Shown here in pieces: positions 23,416-25,190 of a DNA stretch of 25,190 nucleotides. Location: positions 1-25,190 of the IMG/VR virus record IMGVR_UViG_3300026136_000275. One strand, given 5' to 3'. This stretch comes from a virus. The translations under genes and the position numbers were made by a program. The notes beneath the pieces were generated by a model that was given only the letters and a program-made list of their open reading frames with translations, had not been told where the DNA came from and did not search any database. How positions within the stretch are numbered: position 1 is the stretch's first letter; every line of letters begins with the position of its first letter.

Positions 23416-24293
23416 TGGATATTGAAAAATTAGAATCGTTGATAGATAGGAAAGCAAAAAGGAAACGTCCTATGTATGATCAAGAGATGCGTACATATCT
23501 AAGGACAATCGACTACTCCTGGAATTACCCGATAGATCATTATGTTCAAACATTCACTGAATGGTTAACATCTCACAAAACTAATAAATTAATTAACTTG
23601 GATGCATTTCCGGACAGACGAATCATACTAGGTGTCACGCAGGCCATCAATGATCTGTATATGATGTATCCCAATCGAGTTGTAATACTTGATGGCGAAT
23701 ATTTTTATCATGATCAATTGTTCCCTGATATAAAAGTGAGGACCCTGGAAACTTTAATCAACGGTGATGTGCTGTTAATCTCAATGCCTTTCTGTGGAGA
23801 GAACTACGGAGTACATCCTAAGATGCCCGAGATACTGCAAAAATGTTTAGATGAAAATATTCCTGTACACATCGATGCGGCATGGTATCCTTGTAGCAGA
23901 GGAATAACTTTTGATTTAGATCATCCTGCAATACAGTCAGTCAGTTGTAGTCTAACCAAAGCATATGGCATAAGTGAACATCGTTCGGGAGTGAGATATT
24001 CTAGAGCACCTATGCCAGGATATGTTACTTGGATGACCGACAATGATTCTATTCCGTCAAAGCATAATTTTTTTACTGGAATAAAATTTATGCAGAAATT
24101 TGGTCCAGACTATTGGTGGAACAAATACGGAGAACACTATGATTTTATTTTAGAAAATTGTAAAAATTTAGCACCCAGTCCTGCAATTCACGTTGCATTT
24201 TCTACCGACGACAAAGGAAATGTTATAAAAGCGGTGCCAATGAAGGAAGCATTGTTGTACGTAAATACGTACAGTAATGGAACAACAACCTAA
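23415..24293 (+). CDS. Short PLP-dependent fold-type I enzyme
   Basis: 292 aa. The central PLP features are IDAAWYPC (Asp154, which pairs with the pyridine ring) and SLTKAYG (Lys182, the Schiff-base lysine), with GDVLLISMPFCGENYG before them in the usual place. Fold-type I aminotransferases are typically 350-430 aa; here the C-terminal domain seems cut short, though the frame ends normally and overlaps the next gene by 17 nt. It lies between two radical SAM genes and is coupled to both, which suggests an aminotransferase, lyase or decarboxylase working on the same substrate. The C-terminal region (KAVPMKEALLYVNTYSNG) is not typical. Function beyond PLP use is not known. Confidence 0.75.
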   Translation: MDIEKLESLIDRKAKRKRPMYDQEMRTYLRTIDYSWNYPIDHYVQTFTEWLTSHKTNKLINLDAFPDRRIILGVTQAINDLYMMYPNRVVILDGEYFYHDQLFPDIKVRTLETLINGDVLLISMPFCGENYGVHPKMPEILQKCLDENIPVHIDAAWYPCSRGITFDLDHPAIQSVSCSLTKAYGISEHRSGVRYSRAPMPGYVTWMTDNDSIPSKHNFFTGIKFMQKFGPDYWWNKYGEHYDFILENCKNLAPSPAIHVAFSTDDKGNVIKAVPMKEALLYVNTYSNGTTT

Positions 24294-25190
24294 AATAAAT
24301 CGTATACAATGGCTGTTTGGAAATGTGTGCAACTATGATTGTTCGTATTGTCCAACAATTTTACATTCTAATGATTCCAAATTTGATGACCCTAACATAA
24401 TTGCAAACGCAGTTCAATACACAGTTTCTTCTTTGAGAATGTTAGATAGAGAACCGTCCTTTGAATTCGTAGGTGGTGAGCCAACATTGAATCCAGGATT
24501 ACTATCTATTTGTCAACGTATGGGTAATCAAAAGTTAAGCAACAAGTTAACCACAAACGGAAGTGCCAGCATAGAATGGTGGGAAGAATATTACATTTAT
24601 TTTTCACAAGTTGAAATAAGTTATCACACAGAATTTGCAAATCTAGAACATATCGAAAAAGTAATTGATTTTTTGATTGAAAAAGAACTTGCAGTAAAAG
24701 TAATGGTACATTGTACACACCTCGACGAACAATGGAACAAAGCAATACACGTTTATCAAATATTTAAAAACAAAGGATACAAAACAGAATTAAAACTTTT
24801 GTTTTCAAACTTTACCAAAGGTTTTCAATTTTATCCTTACAAAACATATCAGTTAAAATACTATTTCGAAGAGAAAGGACAAGACTGGGATCCAGAACAA
24901 ACAATGTATACTGGAAATTTAAAATACGATGGATACACTCACGCAAGGCATGACATGAATAGAGAATTTGTAGATAAAAAAGATGGAAGAATAAAAAACA
25001 ACTGGAATTATAAAGGTTGGAGATGCAACGCCGGTGTTGATCAATTTGTTGTTGATAAAAGAGGAAACGTAAGACGTGGCTGGTGTGGACAAGGAGAAAG
25101 ATTAGGAAATGTTCTTCTAAGAAATGTGCAATGGCATCAAAAGGCTATCAAGTGTGATTTAGACGTGTGCCGGAATGGCTTCGACCAATT
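24277..25190 (+). CDS. Second radical SAM/SPASM enzyme, cut by the window end
   Basis: At least 304 codons without a stop, running off the right edge. ATG 24277 overlaps the PLP gene by 17 nt. Radical SAM site VCNYDCSYCPTI (Cys18-Cys22-Cys25), then FVGGEPTLNPG, KLTTNGS and a SPASM-like cysteine set near the edge (WRCNAGVDQF, GWCGQGERLGNV, KCDLDVCRNGF), so cluster-binding cysteines follow at the C-terminus. This differs from the first enzyme, whose auxiliary cysteines are N-terminal. A role in a small tailoring pathway is inferred from the coupled genes. Confidence 0.8.
   Translation, partial: MEQQPKINRIQWLFGNVCNYDCSYCPTILHSNDSKFDDPNIIANAVQYTVSSLRMLDREPSFEFVGGEPTLNPGLLSICQRMGNQKLSNKLTTNGSASIEWWEEYYIYFSQVEISYHTEFANLEHIEKVIDFLIEKELAVKVMVHCTHLDEQWNKAIHVYQIFKNKGYKTELKLLFSNFTKGFQFYPYKTYQLKYYFEEKGQDWDPEQTMYTGNLKYDGYTHARHDMNREFVDKKDGRIKNNWNYKGWRCNAGVDQFVVDKRGNVRRGWCGQGERLGNVLLRNVQWHQKAIKCDLDVCRNGFDQ

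Noticed and set aside
1-25190. tRNA genes, CRISPR arrays, insertion sequences, attachment sites
   Set aside because: I looked for cloverleaf-type palindromes, regularly spaced repeats, transposase motifs and tRNA-end repeats and saw none.

Overview
This window looks like part of a large tailed marine phage of the T4-like myovirus type. It is AT-rich and almost fully coding, with 1-17 nt start/stop overlaps between many genes. It carries a T4-type replication and recombination block: UvsW helicase, a gp62-like clamp-loader subunit, gp61 primase and gp41 helicase. The mix of T4 core genes with many surface-glycan, SDR and radical SAM genes fits marine T4-likes such as those of Pelagibacter or cyanobacteria. 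The host cannot be decided from the sequence, and I see no tRNA, rRNA, CRISPR array or insertion sequence.

Layout. (1) 1-11600 is a surface-sugar locus. A leftward block (4-4023) holds two GT-B-like capsule-type glycosyltransferases, a GT-A enzyme, an NAD-dependent epimerase and an FkbM methyltransferase. A GT61 gene (4053-5096) faces a third capsule-type transferase (5045-6055). A rightward run (6090-11597) has two paralogous DxD transferases around a ColD-like PMP-dependent sugar 3-dehydratase, then a second SDR, a fourth capsule-type transferase and a GT42/DUF115-like protein. (2) 11566-12033 is a SprT-like metalloprotein on the minus strand. (3) 12093-21356 is the replication block: an unidentified 445-aa protein, UvsW, two unknown proteins, a gp62-like protein, a zinc-finger protein, an 80-aa protein, a miniature DnaE-like protein, a 51-aa basic ORF, a leftward 124-aa protein, a probable virion or baseplate protein, primase and helicase. 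(4) 21361-21430 holds terminator-like repeats. (5) 21454-25190 is a second accessory module: an SGNH-like hydrolase facing a radical SAM protein, a short PLP fold-type I enzyme and a second radical SAM/SPASM protein cut by the window edge. Part of this module is visibly richer in GC.

How the genes may work together. The left locus contains the parts for making and transferring modified (deoxy) sugars and methylating them, so it probably modifies host surface glycan or glycosylates virions. The replication block supplies the primosome and clamp loader. Its most unusual member is the 196-aa protein at 16986, which keeps the three polymerase aspartates and the KSHA motif of bacterial DnaE in a fraction of the usual length, although T4-like phages use a family B polymerase. 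The right module pairs two radical SAM enzymes with a PLP enzyme, which suggests a small tailoring pathway of unknown substrate. Many first-of-operon genes have a TAAATA box, the T4 late-promoter core, only 5-10 nt before the start codon. That spacing would give leaderless or nearly leaderless mRNAs.
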